Source of the DNA: JAIQFL01 sp035295745
GTDB taxonomy: Bacteria > Acidobacteriota > Terriglobia > Bryobacterales > Bryobacteraceae
DNA length: 64,000 nucleotides
Assembly (NCBI GenBank): GCA_035295745.1
Contig: DATGIL010000078.1
Location: 1-64,000 of the forward strand
Direction: 5' to 3'
The position numbers were made by a program, and so were the translations under genes. How positions within the stretch are numbered: the first letter of the stretch is position 1; every line of letters starts with the position of its first letter. Shown in pieces: positions 63,391 through 64,000 of the stretch. The notes under the pieces were generated by a model. That model ran no database searches, was not told the DNA's origin, and saw only the letters and a program-made list of their open reading frames with translations.

Positions 63391-64000
63391 GTCCGCTGAT
63401 TTCGAATGTCACTTGGGGACTCGAGGCGCTGCGCGGCGCCCGCCTGATCGGCAAAGGCGTGCGTCTCACCCTGGCCCTCGTGCTGTTGCTCGGCTGTCTG
63501 CAGGTGATGTTCGTCGTGCTCGACAACCCGCTCACGCAATTGCGCAACCAACTTGCGTTATACGAAGAGGCCAAACAGACTCTGAATCCGGTGATCGTCG
63601 ATACCCTGTCCCAGCCGGTGAAAATCACGCGCGTCCTCATGACCGTGGCTGTTTCGCCGGCAACCATTCGCGCGCAATATGACCTGTACCTTCCAGCAGA
63701 GAGTCAGTTTGTTCGCGCCCTCAACGAACCCGATCTCGCAAACGACCTGCTCAGTGCCTTGCTGGGCCAATGGATGACCGGCGATCGATCCGATCTCACC
63801 TTCACCCTCTCCAGTATCGAATACGCGGCCCGCGACCAGGATGCTCATCTTGTCTTCAGAACTCAGCAGCTCAAAAGCAACGGTTTCTCTATGCTCGAAT
63901 GGACCCGGCCGGAATTCGATCTCGGTCAAGAGATTCTCGTTTGGGACCTCGACTTCAACACCAACGGTGTTGGCGTCAGTTCGAGTCAGGCGACGGCCGA
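63387..64000 (+). CDS. Membrane-anchored protein of unknown function, cut by the window edge
   Basis: A frame without stops runs from the end of the lectin-like gene to the last base. There is no ATG near its beginning; the CTG at 63387 has GGGAGG five bases upstream and overlaps the previous TGA, and a GTG at 63459 is an alternative. The visible 204 codons encode a membrane helix (VRLTLALVLLLGCLQVMFVV) and then a soluble extracytoplasmic part (TVAVSPATIRAQYDLYLPAE, LSSIEYAARDQDAHLVFRTQ). Strong GC bias at third positions supports coding. No family recognised. It is probably co-translated with the lectin-like protein. Confidence 0.7.
   Translation, partial: MSPLISNVTWGLEALRGARLIGKGVRLTLALVLLLGCLQVMFVVLDNPLTQLRNQLALYEEAKQTLNPVIVDTLSQPVKITRVLMTVAVSPATIRAQYDLYLPAESQFVRALNEPDLANDLLSALLGQWMTGDRSDLTFTLSSIEYAARDQDAHLVFRTQQLKSNGFSMLEWTRPEFDLGQEILVWDLDFNTNGVGVSSSQATA

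Overview
The window looks like a chromosomal segment of an Acidobacteriota soil bacterium of the Solibacter/Bryobacterales type. The grounds are high GC, three ABC-permease genes of the ADOP type (acidobacterial duplicated orphan permease), two proteins of the soil-associated TIGR03435 family, two Ser/Thr kinases with beta-propeller-like tails, a PEP-CTERM protein and many Tat-exported enzymes. This assignment rests on recalled family distributions and on no database search. No tRNA, rRNA, CRISPR array, prophage or intact insertion sequence was recognised.

Layout. Positions 1-2851 are a scar: an unassigned minus-strand open frame, then an AraC-family C-terminus abutting an ADOP permease that has lost its N-terminus. 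Positions 3.1-8.5 kb hold rodZ-like and pgsA genes (overlapping tail to tail), a sulfatase-fold protein without its catalytic residue, a Tat-exported aminotransferase and a SulP-type transporter. adhE follows at 8.85 kb and an intact ADOP permease at 12.0 kb. From 14.8 to 30.4 kb lie a tandem-duplicated TIGR03435 protein, two kinases, a one-component CadC-like regulator facing a second TIGR03435 gene, an ankyrin protein, a PAS-LuxR regulator and an ECF sigma/anti-sigma/secreted-protein unit.

Positions 30.4-31.2 kb hold a tandem array of 121-bp units of two subtypes. It is followed by a PEP-CTERM protein, a two-gene unit (3D-domain protein plus a small exported protein), a decayed stretch, and a small exported protein with a suspected frameshift. 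From 34.9 to 41.7 kb runs a complete-looking system I cytochrome c maturation operon: ccmE (CxxxY type), ccmF, ccmH, a zinc-ribbon membrane protein, a carboxypeptidase-regulatory-like membrane protein, ccmA, ccmB, ccmC and ccmD, closed by a long hairpin. No ccmG is present in the operon.

Positions 41.8-64 kb are metabolic and envelope genes: a Pro/Gly-rich secreted protein, a degenerate receiver fused to an RsbW-type ATPase, an AtuA-like protein, two overlapping glycoside-hydrolase-like genes, a TRIC channel, an M20 amidohydrolase, a third ADOP permease, a periplasmic glutathione peroxidase, a HIT protein, a Tat metallophosphoesterase with a cytochrome c, an exported amidohydrolase, GAPDH, a DUF58 protein, an Rpn-type nuclease, an ICMT-like methyltransferase with a GT9 glycosyltransferase, and a PA-IL-like lectin-domain protein next to a membrane protein cut by the window edge. 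The cytochrome maturation operon and the cytochrome c at 55.8 kb fit a respiring organism; adhE suggests some fermentative or low-oxygen metabolism as well.
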